Of a stretch of DNA of 64,000 nucleotides, positions 1-8,978 are shown one piece after another. This DNA comes from Candidatus Pelagibacter sp. IMCC9063. GTDB lineage: Bacteria > Pseudomonadota > Alphaproteobacteria > Pelagibacterales > Pelagibacteraceae. Made by a program: the position numbers and the translations under genes. Within the stretch, counting starts at the first letter, position 1. Every line of letters starts with the position of its first letter. The notes beneath the pieces were generated by a model. It was not told the origin of the DNA, made no database searches, and saw nothing but the letters and a program-made list of their open reading frames with translations. The DNA lies in NCBI RefSeq assembly GCF_000195085.1, contig NC_015380.1, positions 41,001 to 105,000 on the forward strand. The letters run 5' to 3'.

Positions 1-80
1 TTTTAATTATTTAAATATCTGCAAGCAAAAATTCAATTTAAATAAATTCAGAAAATTCTACAAAAACTAAATTCATTTTA

Positions 81-1221
81 TTATTTGTGACCACCATAAT
101 ATCTGAGGTATAGAATCTTTGGAACAAATCCTAATTTGGTAGCAAAATTGACTGGATGTTTTAAATATTTAAATAGGTTGTAATAAGTTTGAAAGTTTTT
201 AAAGTTTTTATTTTTTTGACTCATTATTTGCTGATATTGTTCTTTGCTAAGGTCAAGTTTTTCCAAAATATATTTGGTTAACTTTTCTTTATCTTCAATT
301 TTAGGTTTTTCAGCTAAAATTTTTTCTGCCTCTTTTTTATCAATTGTCTTAGATCTGACCATGGCTGCCAAACCAGTCATTCTTCTATCTATATTAAATT
401 TCTCAGGAAGGTATACGGAGACAATAAACTTTGTAAGCAATGACTCATGGTGGTGACCGCCATAATATTTCCATTTTAATTCTTCTTGTAAGATTCTATC
501 TACATTAGCATGATCATACTCAATATAATTAAGTGGTAATATAGTTTTTATTCCCATTAATATTTTATATTTAATTAGATCCGTAATATAAAAATTGTCA
601 AAATTATTTAAATCTCCGTCACCAAAATTACTATGAATGGTTTTAATATATTTTCCATCCATGTATGTCCAATCCAAAGGCTCTATCCCCTCCGTTCTAA
701 ATGAGTGTCCATTAAATACATATTTAATATTTTCTTTATAAGCAGTCTCGTACATAGTTTTAAAAATACCTACATCCGTTGGAGTATCAGGATCGGAGAC
801 TCCTGCTAAAAAAAAAGATCTCGTAATTTTTTTTAAATACGTCCCAATTGGCAACTTTAGTTTCCAAATCTACGTTTAGTGTGTTGCAAATATTTAAAAT
901 ATTTGAAACTGAAGTGTCGGAATCAAATCCGTTATCGTAATGGACGGCAAGTGGATTTAGGCCCATTTTTTTTTTTAAAAAGTACAAAAGATAAGAGCTA
1001 TCTCGTCCACCACTTACACCAACTATACAGTCATGGCTTTTGTTTTTTCCATCTTTTTTTATTTGTTCTGCGATTTGATATATTCTGTCAGTTTCTTTTA
1101 GGCTCGAAGGATACTCTAGCTCCATTTCATCATGGATCTTACAAAACTGACAGACTAAATTTTTATCGAGCGATATAGAAGGAACTGTTTCATTTACTAC
1201 GCATCTACTACATGTTTTCAT
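81..1221 (-). CDS. wbpG: N-acetyl sugar amidotransferase, WbpG/PseA family (frameshifted)
   Basis: Predicted to turn an N-acetyl group on an activated sugar into an acetamidino group, with ammonia delivered by the HisH/HisF-like pair encoded upstream. Seen: two zinc-type Cys pairs (C4/C7, C24/C27), an ATP-pyrophosphatase loop SGGRDSS at about residues 70-76, and a YYGGHHHES motif in the C-terminal half. The frame breaks in an A8 run of the coding strand (plus 827-834); removing one base gives about 379 residues, normal for the family. Its ATG abuts the stop of the membrane gene before it, so it closes a minus-strand operon. Family is firm; the sugar (a 2,3-diamino uronic acid) is inferred from neighbours. 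Confidence 0.85.
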
Positions 1222-2166
1222 TTATTTTTTTATAAAATTTGATATTAAAAAATACATTGGTGCTATAATCAAACTTACTAAAATTATACCAATTCTAAAA
1301 GAATTAATTGCTATAATTATTTCAATTATTTTTAAACTTGTACCCCTAGTTCCAAAATATGCAAATGTTTCAGAAATGCCTAGTGAAAAAGGAGTTAGGT
1401 TTACAATAAAAGATAGGTCTACTAGTGAGGCAGTTAATAAAGAATTGTAAAAATAATTTTCATTACTAAAAAATTTTAAAATAATCACAAATAAAATTGC
1501 AACTACAATATATTGAATACTAAAAATAGTTAATTGCTTTAAATGGAATAATAATAGATTCTTTTCTTTAATAAAGAAAAGAAATTCAATTAATTTATCA
1601 ACTAATTTTAAATTAAAATTTTTAGTTAGTAATTTTAAATTTTCTATAAAATAAATTAATAAAAATAAATAGATAAAACTTGATAGTGCAATAAATGCAA
1701 AGATTAATTTTATATCTTTTGAAATTAATGTAACCCCTGCTATTAAATCAATTAAAAAAGTCGTAGCTAATCCAAAAAATGAAAATATGAACAATTCGCA
1801 AAAAATTGAAGAAATAGATAAAAATAAAAAACTTTTGATATTAATCGATTTTTTTTCTTTTAAATAGGTAACTCTAAAACCCAATCCAGACAATTGAACA
1901 AAACTGTTAAGGAGGTAGGTAGAAGTCATTAAGGCCAAGCTCTCCACTAAAGTAATATTCTTCTTAAAGAAAATAACAATATTTCTTAATACTAAAGCTT
2001 CTGTAATTAAATAAAGAAAGCACAAAAAAATAATTGCACTGATTATATCAAAGGTAAATTTATCGAAAAAATCAATTTCTTTAAAATCATTTTTAAAAAA
2101 GAAAAAAATAGATAAAGAAAATAAGATAGTTAAAATTAATGGATAAAACTTTTTAATGATCTTCAT
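1222..2166 (-). CDS. Multi-pass membrane protein, lysylphosphatidylglycerol-synthase-TM / flippase-like
   Basis: 314 residues with about eight hydrophobic segments spread over the whole length. A TPFSLGISETFAYFGT stretch near residue 260 resembles the conserved PGGLGxxE region of the flippase-like domain of lysylphosphatidylglycerol synthases (UPF0104/PF03706). No soluble catalytic domain is attached. The start overlaps the end of the HisF-like gene by 14 nt, so translation is probably coupled. Its position inside an amidotransferase operon suggests a role with a lipid-linked glycan, for example translocation, but no substrate can be read from the sequence. Confidence 0.6.
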   Translation of the reverse strand: MKIIKKFYPLILTILFSLSIFFFFKNDFKEIDFFDKFTFDIISAIIFLCFLYLITEALVLRNIVIFFKKNITLVESLALMTSTYLLNSFVQLSGLGFRVTYLKEKKSINIKSFLFLSISSIFCELFIFSFFGLATTFLIDLIAGVTLISKDIKLIFAFIALSSFIYLFLLIYFIENLKLLTKNFNLKLVDKLIEFLFFIKEKNLLLFHLKQLTIFSIQYIVVAILFVIILKFFSNENYFYNSLLTASLVDLSFIVNLTPFSLGISETFAYFGTRGTSLKIIEIIIAINSFRIGIILVSLIIAPMYFLISNFIKK

Positions 2167-2926
2167 AATGCTCCATTAAGCTAACTATTGTTTCTTTGTC
2201 AGGATAATTTATTAGAACTGCTTTTCTAGATCCATAATATACAAAATTATTACCAGCGGCAGCGGCTGATAATTTGGTTTTATCAAAAACTTCCCTCATG
2301 CTATTTAAGTCTTTGCCTCCCCCAGATGCAATTATTGGAATTTTAACTAAATTTTCTGCAATCTTATAAAGATCAATATCATAGCCTAATCCAGTTCCTT
2401 CTCTGTGTACCGCTGTCAAAATAATTTCTCCCGCTCCTGCACTCTCACAATTTTTAATAAATTTCACCATATCCAAATTAATCGTTTTCTTTAAAAGATG
2501 AGAATAGATCAGGTATTTATTATTATTTTTAACAACATCAACACTAACCGTCGAACTCTGGCTGCCAAATTTAGATGCTACCCGATTCACCAAATCAAGA
2601 TTGGCCAAGGTTGACGCATTTACAATTGTCTTTTCAACACCTTCGTTAATTATTCTAGATGCAGAATCAATATCGTTAATTCCACCGCCTACACATAGTG
2701 GAACAAAAGTTTCTTGTCTAATTTTTTTAATAAGGTCAAGATCTATCAATTTTTTATTTTTTCTTGCTCCTATATCTAAAAGGATAATTTCATGGGCTTT
2801 TTTTTCAGAAAAAATTTTAAGTGCGTTAAAAACATCCCCTACATAATTGTGATGATCAAAATTTGTTCCCTTAAAAAGATTATTATCTTTAAGCAATAAG
2901 CTCGGAATAATTCTAATTAATTTCAT
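2153..2926 (-). CDS. HisF-like acetamidino modification protein (HisF2/AglZ type)
   Basis: A 257-residue beta/alpha barrel related to imidazole glycerol phosphate synthase subunit HisF. Seen: RIIPSLLLKD at the N terminus, CVGGGI near residue 78, the second HisF aspartate in SVDVV, and the ring motif GAGEIILTAVHREGTG. The first catalytic Asp of true HisF (CLDV) is replaced by Leu (SLLL), as in homologues dedicated to sugar acetamidino formation. It probably channels ammonia from the HisH-like glutaminase to the sugar amidotransferase, and is unlikely to act in histidine synthesis. It lies 6 nt after the HisH-like gene. Confidence 0.85.
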   Translation of the reverse strand: MKLIRIIPSLLLKDNNLFKGTNFDHHNYVGDVFNALKIFSEKKAHEIILLDIGARKNKKLIDLDLIKKIRQETFVPLCVGGGINDIDSASRIINEGVEKTIVNASTLANLDLVNRVASKFGSQSSTVSVDVVKNNNKYLIYSHLLKKTINLDMVKFIKNCESAGAGEIILTAVHREGTGLGYDIDLYKIAENLVKIPIIASGGGKDLNSMREVFDKTKLSAAAAGNNFVYYGSRKAVLINYPDKETIVSLMEHYEDH

Positions 2927-2932
2927 ATAAAT

Positions 2933-3543
2933 TTAAAAACTATTTAAAAAATTTTGTATTAATTTTTTTCCAACATCTTGACTTTTTTCTGGGTGGAATT
3001 GCACACCAAAGATATTTTTGTAAGAAAAGCTACTACAAAAAAAATTTCCATACTTTGTTTTTGAAGTAACTATTTTATAGTTCTCTGTATCAGGCTCAAA
3101 AAAGTAAGAATGGCAAAAATAAAATCTTTCCTCACTATCAATATTTTTAAAAAGATCATTGTTGTTAGCTTGAATTTTATTCCAACCAATGTGTGGAACT
3201 CGCAAAATTAAATCTTCGGGAAATTTTTTTATTTTTCCATTAACAAAATTTAATCCATTTACATGTCCTTCTTCGCTTGAAGTGCACAATATTTGCATGC
3301 CTGAGCAAATTCCAAGAACAGGTTTTTTTTTTCTATTATCTCTACCTCTAGCACTTTATCCAGACCTAGCTTAATAATATTATTCATGGAATGGCTAAAA
3401 TTAGATACTCCAGGTAGAATAATCCTTGTTGAATTTTTTATTTTATTTTTGTCTCTTGTGATGCAAAATTCTATATTTAAATCTTCCAAAAGATTAGCCA
3501 GAGAATTAATATTACCAACATCATAATCAATTAATGAAATCAT
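2933..3543 (-). CDS. HisH-like class I glutamine amidotransferase (frameshifted)
   Basis: Glutaminase subunit predicted to release ammonia from glutamine for the neighbouring HisF-like and WbpG-type proteins. Seen: N-terminal ISLIDYDVGNINSL, oxyanion region LPGVSNFSHSM, nucleophile Cys in GICSGMQ, and the His/Glu pair in QFHPEKS near the C terminus. The frame breaks in a run of ten A on the coding strand (plus 3323-3332), just before the nucleophile; one extra A restores a continuous protein of about 203 residues, the usual HisH length. Its ATG overlaps the stop of the acetyltransferase gene by 1 nt. Confidence 0.85.
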
Positions 3544-3998
3544 TAATTTTTTTTTTGCTTGGCTGGATTTCCCATGTATACGCCTTTGTTTTTTTTACAA
3601 TCTTTTGTCACAACACTACCAGCTCCGATGACAATATTATTTTTTATTGCCACTGGTAAGATTGTGGAATTACTGCCAATTAAAACATTATTGCCCACAA
3701 GCGTGTTTAATAATTTTTTTTTATCTTTTGTAAGTTTGTTTTTTAAGAATTTGTCATTTACAAATTTTACTCCATGACCTATGAAGCAATTCTTTCCAAT
3801 TTTAACTTTGCTACATATGAATGAATGACTCTGGATACGAGTATTGTCTCCAATAATAGATCCTTCTTGAATCTCGACAAAAGGTCCGATGAAACAATTA
3901 TTGCCGATCTTGCAATTGTAAAGATTTACCGGTTCAATAATTGTTACATTTTTTCCAAAAGATACATTTTTGATTGATATTTTTTTTTTAATAGTCAT
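3543..3998 (-). CDS. Left-handed beta-helix N-acetyltransferase, WbpD/WlbB-like
   Basis: Predicted to acetylate the 3-amino group of a UDP-2-acetamido-3-amino-uronate. The protein is almost entirely hexapeptide repeats (for example IGNNCFIGPFVEI and IGKNCFIGHGVKF), followed by FVNDKF and a C-terminal IGAGSVVTKDC and MGNPA, the WlbB/WbpD pattern, although it is shorter (151 residues) than the usual 190-200. I chose the ATG at 3998 over a TTG at 4010 because it fits the family start and avoids overlap with the divergent aminotransferase. It heads the operon that continues with hisH-like, hisF-like, membrane protein and amidotransferase genes. Confidence 0.8.
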   Translation of the reverse strand: MTIKKKISIKNVSFGKNVTIIEPVNLYNCKIGNNCFIGPFVEIQEGSIIGDNTRIQSHSFICSKVKIGKNCFIGHGVKFVNDKFLKNKLTKDKKKLLNTLVGNNVLIGSNSTILPVAIKNNIVIGAGSVVTKDCKKNKGVYMGNPAKQKKN

Positions 3999-4009
3999 AA
4001 GATAATTCA

Positions 4010-5134
4010 ATGATTGAATTTTTTAACATCTATAAACAAGATTATAAATCTTTAAATAAGATTTTAAGAGCAATTAAACAAACAATTAAAAAAAATAGCT
4101 ATATAAAAGGTCAAGCAGTAACGGATTTTGAAAATAAATTTGCTAGGTACTGCAATGCTAAAAGTGCAATATCTTGCAACAGTGGTTCTGATGCACTGTT
4201 TCTTGCTTTAAAATCTTTAAATTTATCCAAAAAATCAGAAGTTATTCTTCCTGCAATGACATACTGTGCAACAGTATTTGCTGTGTTGAGAGCTAACTTA
4301 GTACCAGTATTAGTTGATATAAAAAAAAATTCTTCAACGATCGACCCTACACAGTTAGAAAAGAAAATATCTAAAAAAACGAAGGCTATAATTTTAGTTC
4401 ATCTTTATGGTGATTGCTGCGATATCAAAAATATAAAAAAAATAATTGGTAATAAAAAAATTATTATTATTGAGGATGCTGCTCAGGCTCACGGATCAAG
4501 AGATTGTTCATCTTGTGAAAAAAATTTAAAAAAATGCTGTGAAAAAGGTAAACTTGCAGGATCAATTGGGAACTATGGTTGTTTTAGTTTTTACCCCGGT
4601 AAGAATTTAGGCGCATATGGAGATGGGGGTATAGTTACCTGCAAAAGCAGAGTCGATAGAAATAAAATTGCAAAATTGGCAAATTTAGGTGGTATTAAAA
4701 AATTTGAACACCAGTACGTAGGATACAATTCTCGCCTTGATACAATTCAGGCCAATGTGCTTAATGTTAAACTAGATAATCTTGATAAAAATAATCATAA
4801 GAGAAAAATTATAGCTAATTATTACAATAAACATATTAAAAATAAATTTATTAAAAAATTAAGCTACTACCCCGGTTGTGTTTTTCATCAGTACGTAATT
4901 ATATCAAAAAAAATCAATCAATTAGCATCTTTGCTAAAAAAAAATAAAATACAATTTGGAAAACACTACCCTGAACCTATACATAAAATTAAAGCAGTAT
5001 CAAAATTATTTAAAAATCAAAATTTTCCTAATGCTGAAAATGTTGCAAAATATGGAATTAGCATTCCAATTGATCCAAACTTAAAAAAAAGTGAAATAGA
5101 TTTTGTTTGCAAAACACTTAATCAATTAAGGTAA
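4010..5134 (+). CDS. DegT/DnrJ/EryC1 family aminotransferase, WbpE/WlbC-like
   Basis: PLP enzyme of 374 residues predicted to aminate a 3-keto nucleotide sugar. Seen: FFNIYKQDYKSL start, SGSDAL phosphate-binding region, EDAAQAHG with the PLP-contacting Asp, and the Schiff-base Lys in FYPGKNLGAYGDGG. An unusual Cys-rich insert (CSSCEKNLKKCCEKG) sits between the Asp and Lys motifs. It is divergent from the WbpD-like gene with only 11 nt between starts, and its end overlaps the convergent dehydrogenase gene by 9 nt. The dehydrogenase, aminotransferase and acetyltransferase together form a WbpB-WbpE-WbpD-like trio. Confidence 0.85.
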   Translation: MIEFFNIYKQDYKSLNKILRAIKQTIKKNSYIKGQAVTDFENKFARYCNAKSAISCNSGSDALFLALKSLNLSKKSEVILPAMTYCATVFAVLRANLVPVLVDIKKNSSTIDPTQLEKKISKKTKAIILVHLYGDCCDIKNIKKIIGNKKIIIIEDAAQAHGSRDCSSCEKNLKKCCEKGKLAGSIGNYGCFSFYPGKNLGAYGDGGIVTCKSRVDRNKIAKLANLGGIKKFEHQYVGYNSRLDTIQANVLNVKLDNLDKNNHKRKIIANYYNKHIKNKFIKKLSYYPGCVFHQYVIISKKINQLASLLKKNKIQFGKHYPEPIHKIKAVSKLFKNQNFPNAENVAKYGISIPIDPNLKKSEIDFVCKTLNQLR

Positions 5135-6114
5135 GTTTTTATCTACCTGCTCCAATAAATTATGAACTTTAAGAGCATGGGCTGAATTGCTTTTGGTATT
5201 TTTTATCTTACCTGAAATTAATTTTATAAAATAAGACAATTCAGACTTCAAAGGAGATGTGAATTTAATTTTAGGACTGAAAGTTTTTCCATAATATATA
5301 TTTGCTTTAGGAGTGAAAAAAGATTTGTCAAATTTGCTAATTTTTGGATAACTTGCGTACTGATTGTAAATTGTAATAGGATTGATTGAGTTCATTTCAT
5401 CAAAAAGCAACATTTTTTTGGATCCTATTACAACAATTTTTCTAACTTTTTCTGGGTTAAGCCAACTTGATTTTATTTCAACTTTAATACCTTGGAGGTC
5501 TAAAAAAATAGTTCCCATGTCAAAGATGTTTTTTTTTAAAAAACAAAAAGCATTTACTTTAGTAACTTTTGGGTTTGCGTTAGTTAGGTAAATCAAGGAA
5601 GACAAATCATGGGAGCTCAGATCCCAAAAACATGAATTGTCATTCCTAACTGGTCCCAAATTTAATCTTTGAAAAGATAGGTACTTTATTTTCCCTAAAG
5701 CTTTATTAGTTATAATTTTTTTAATATAATTAACATAAGTATTAAAATTATATATATAGCCAATCATAAGTATTTTATTATTAGTTTCACTTAACTTATG
5801 TAGCTCTTTTAAATGAAAGCTTTTTAGCGTTGCTGGCTTTTCCAAAAATACATTAAGGTTTTTATTTAGGCATTTTTTTGCAATTTTGTAATGCGTGCTT
5901 GGAGGCGTCACTATTATGACATTTTTAATATTAAAAAAAAAATATTTTCATTAGTTTCAACATTAACGGTTTTAAATTTTTTTTTTATTTGGGCTAATTT
6001 GGTTTTGTCATTGTCATAAACATAAACATTTTTGATGTTCATTTCTTCAAGAGTTTTGATGATATTTGTTGCCCAATAGCCAGCTCCAATGATACCAAGT
6101 GCGTTTTTATTCAA
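5126..6114 (-). CDS. Gfo/Idh/MocA oxidoreductase, WbpB-like (frameshifted)
   Basis: NAD(P)-dependent sugar dehydrogenase, probably the 3-dehydrogenase that supplies the adjacent aminotransferase. Seen: Rossmann motif GIIGAGYW at residues 7-14, VTPPSTHY, the Lys in FLEKPATL, and WDLSSHDLS with the catalytic-region His. The frame breaks in a T10 run of the coding strand (plus 5933-5942); joining gives about 329 residues, normal for the family. The start is TTG at 6114, since no ATG is available before the Rossmann motif. The divergent GT2 gene starts only 20 nt away. Confidence 0.8.
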
Positions 6115-6134
6115 AATATAATATATAAAAATTT

Positions 6135-6856
6135 ATGAAATCAATTTGTATAATACCTATTTATAACGAATATGACAAATTAAATAAATTGTTGTCTAGA
6201 ATTAAAAAATACAATCACAAAAAACTTAATTTAACTTATCTCGCAATTAATAACGGTTCAACTGATGGATCATTAGATTTAATAAAAAAAAGTAAGATAA
6301 AATATATAAACTTAAAAAAGAATTATGGAGTTGGTTATGCGCTGATGGTTGGTTATCAGTATGCAAAAAAAGAAGCATTTGATTGCATTGTTCATTTGGC
6401 GGGTAATGGAAAAATGAACCCTGCCCAAATTAAATATTTTTTAGTAAAAATATATAAAGAAAAATATGATTTTGTTTCTGGAAGTAGATTTTTAAAAAAT
6501 GGATTCTACTCTAACAACCCAATATATAGAATAGTTTTAATAAAAATTTTTAGCTTAATTGTATCATTCCTATTCCAAAAAAAAATCACAGATTGCTCCT
6601 GTGGCTTTAGGGCTTTTAGAGTCAATTTATTTAAAAATTTTAAAAAAATTTTTTTAAAAGAAATCTATTTACTTATGGTTATGAATATTACAGCTATGGT
6701 GCAATGTTAAAACAGCCTGAAATTAAATTTTTAGAAATCTCAGTATCAATGGATTACCAAGATAAAAAAAATTATACAAAAATGCGTCCTTTTATTGATT
6801 GGTTTATAATGTCTAAATATTGGATAAAATCATTTTTTTTTAAAAATAAACTTTAA
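6135..6856 (+). CDS. Glycosyltransferase family 2, dolichol-phosphate-mannose-synthase-like (frameshifted)
   Basis: GT-A glycosyltransferase of about 240 residues. Seen: IIPIYNEYDKL start, NNGSTDGS, a YGVGYALMVG region, GSRF and CGFRAF typical of DPM1-like enzymes. The DxD position reads AGNGK, so the metal motif looks degenerate. After the A/T runs near 6640-6660 the protein resumes in another frame with YGYEYYSYGAML and ends at 6856, where its stop overlaps the ATG of the next membrane gene. It could transfer a sugar to a lipid carrier. Confidence 0.75.
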
Positions 6857-7967
6857 TGACCTCCACAAAAGATTTATCAATTTTTTTTTTGTTACTCTAA
6901 GTTTGCTATATATTTTTTTTACAAATACTCATTTAAATTATGAAGAAAGCTTACTGCTTGGTGGGGCAGATGGAGAAAGTTATTTTAGTATATCCTTTTA
7001 TGCACCAGAAATTTCAAAGGTTAAAATACAACCCATACACTCTGAAAGATTTATTTTCCCGTTCTTAATTGGAATAGCTTCCAACATCACTGGGATAAAA
7101 ATTTTTTTACTTTATAAAACTCTTTCAGTTTTATTATTATTTTTAATAAATTTAGTTTTTATTAAGATATCAAAAAAATTGAATTTTTCACAATTTCAAA
7201 TAGTTCTATGCTTGTGTTTAATTAATTTTAATCCTTACATTACGAGATTTTACATATCAAATCCAACTATAATAACAGATCTATTCTTTCATCTTGGTTT
7301 GCTGATTTGCATATTAGGGATTATAGAGAAGAAAAATTTTCTTCTACTAATCGGTTTAATAATTGCTATAGCGGCTCGTCAAAGCGCAATTGCCATCTTA
7401 ATTTCTATGATCTTTGTTGATCTAGTTAATAAAAATTTTATTTCAAAATTAAAAGTGAATTTGCTTTTTGTTTCAGTTTTTTTAGCAGTATTTTTATTAA
7501 ATTTATATTATTCAAGCCATACGATTTCTTATGATAATGAAAGATCGTCGCAATATATAATAACTGTATTTGGTTTATTTATCGAAAATAAAAACTTTTT
7601 GGAAATACTTCATTTTTTAATTTTTCTTCCAGCCTTAAGCTTTGGTCCTCTTTTTTTAATTTATATTTTTAAAATTCGAAAAATTAATTTTGGAAACCAA
7701 TTCAGAACTTTAAATATATTTATACTGACTTGTTCTACTATGATAATTATCCAGCCATTCTTAAGTGGTATTGATGTCACTGGCAGAAATGTAATGAGAT
7801 TGGCAACCCTAGGCTATATTCCAATTGTAATATTTTTTTTTCTAAATATGCCCGTAAATAAAATTTTTCCAAAATGGCAACTAGCCTTTCTTGCTATTCT
7901 TTTCTTTATTTGGTCTTCTCACCCTGCCTTTTCAACTTTTAGATTTTTAGAAAATTTAAAGTTTTAA
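6856..7967 (+). CDS. Multi-pass membrane protein, possible GT-C type (frameshifted near start)
   Basis: About 370 residues with roughly ten hydrophobic helices. An ATG at 6856 overlaps the stop of the GT2 gene, and a short N terminus (MTSTKDLSIFF) leads into a T10 run (6881-6890) after which the frame moves; the rest is open from there to 7967. Conserved-looking hydrophilic pieces are GGADGESY and HSERFIFP early in the chain, placed as acceptor or donor loops are in lipid-linked-sugar-dependent glycosyltransferases. I do not recognise a specific family. The tight coupling suggests it works with the GT2 product. Confidence 0.6.
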
Positions 7968-7993
7968 TTTGAAAGATTGTAAATTTAATCTAT

Positions 7994-8000
7994 AAGGTGA
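7994..8000 (+). promoter_or_regulatory. Strong ribosome binding site
   Basis: AAGGTGA lies 4 nt before the ATG at 8005. It is one of the clearest Shine-Dalgarno matches in the window and supports that start for the epimerase gene. Confidence 0.7.
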
Positions 8001-8004
8001 TTAT

Positions 8005-8976
8005 ATGAAATACTTTGTTTGTGGAGCAGGTGGATTTATTGGCGGCCATATAGTTAAAAAATTATTAGAAACGGGTCATGAGGTTGTTGCAGCTGACATA
8101 AAGCCAAAAGAACACTGGTTTCAAATATCCAAACAAAGCCAAAATTTTTTTGAAATCGATTTGACGTTAAAAGAAAATTGCATCAAATATTCAGCTAATA
8201 CAGAAACGGTGATTAATATGGCCTGCAATATGGGTGGCATGGGTTTTATAGAGAATAATAAAGCTGAATGTATGATATCAGTTTTGATTAATACACACCT
8301 ACTTATGGCTTGCAAAATTAATAACATTAAGAATTATTTCTTTTCCTCAAGCGCATGTGCTTACAATAAAGACTTGCAGGAAAAAACTTTTATTAAAGGT
8401 TTAAAAGAATCGGATGCATACCCCGCAATGCCTGAGGATGGATACGGCTGGGAAAAATTATTTAGTGAGAGAATGTGCAGACACTTTCAAGAGGATTTTG
8501 GTATAGATACGAAAGTTGCAAGATTCCATAACATATATGGTCCAAATGGAACGTATGATGGAGGTAGAGAGAAGGCGCCAGCCGCCTTATGCAGAAAAGT
8601 AGTTCATGCTATCAGAAACTCTGAGGATAACATTGAAGTTTGGGGAGATGGAGAGCAAACAAGATCATTTCTTTACATCGATGACTGTGTTGAAGCTACT
8701 CTTAAGCTTATTAACTCTAAAGAAACAGGCCCTATTAATATAGGTAGTGAGGAACAAGTTTCTATTAATCAAATGTTAGAAAAGATTGAAACTATTGCTG
8801 AAAAAAAATTTAAGCGGGAATATTTGTTGGATAAACCAAAAGGTGTGAGGGGTAGATCTAGCGACAATACCATGGTTAAGAATAAATTGGGATGGGAACC
8901 AAAATTTACTTTAAGTCAAGGATTGGAACAGACATACTTTTGGATTAAAAAAGAGATAACTAAAAATACAGATTAA
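8005..8976 (+). CDS. GDP-mannose 3,5-epimerase-like NAD-dependent sugar epimerase
   Basis: Extended SDR of 323 residues. Seen: GAGGFIGG, then NMGGMGFI, SSSACAY, YGWEK, GREKAPAA, RSFLYIDDC and RGRSSDNT, in the order found in GDP-mannose 3,5-epimerase. The residues known in the plant enzyme are present: the acid/base Cys in SSAC, Lys in GREKAP, and Tyr/Lys of YxxxK. The family converts GDP-D-mannose to GDP-L-galactose (and GDP-L-gulose). A bacterial homologue may act on a related sugar. It is followed 2 nt later by the carbamoyltransferase gene. Confidence 0.85.
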   Translation: MKYFVCGAGGFIGGHIVKKLLETGHEVVAADIKPKEHWFQISKQSQNFFEIDLTLKENCIKYSANTETVINMACNMGGMGFIENNKAECMISVLINTHLLMACKINNIKNYFFSSSACAYNKDLQEKTFIKGLKESDAYPAMPEDGYGWEKLFSERMCRHFQEDFGIDTKVARFHNIYGPNGTYDGGREKAPAALCRKVVHAIRNSEDNIEVWGDGEQTRSFLYIDDCVEATLKLINSKETGPINIGSEEQVSINQMLEKIETIAEKKFKREYLLDKPKGVRGRSSDNTMVKNKLGWEPKFTLSQGLEQTYFWIKKEITKNTD

Positions 8977-8978
8977 CA

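Noticed and set aside
879..1178. Plus-strand open frame of 99 codons
   Set aside because: It lies opposite the conserved amidotransferase N terminus and has no ribosome site or recognisable motif.
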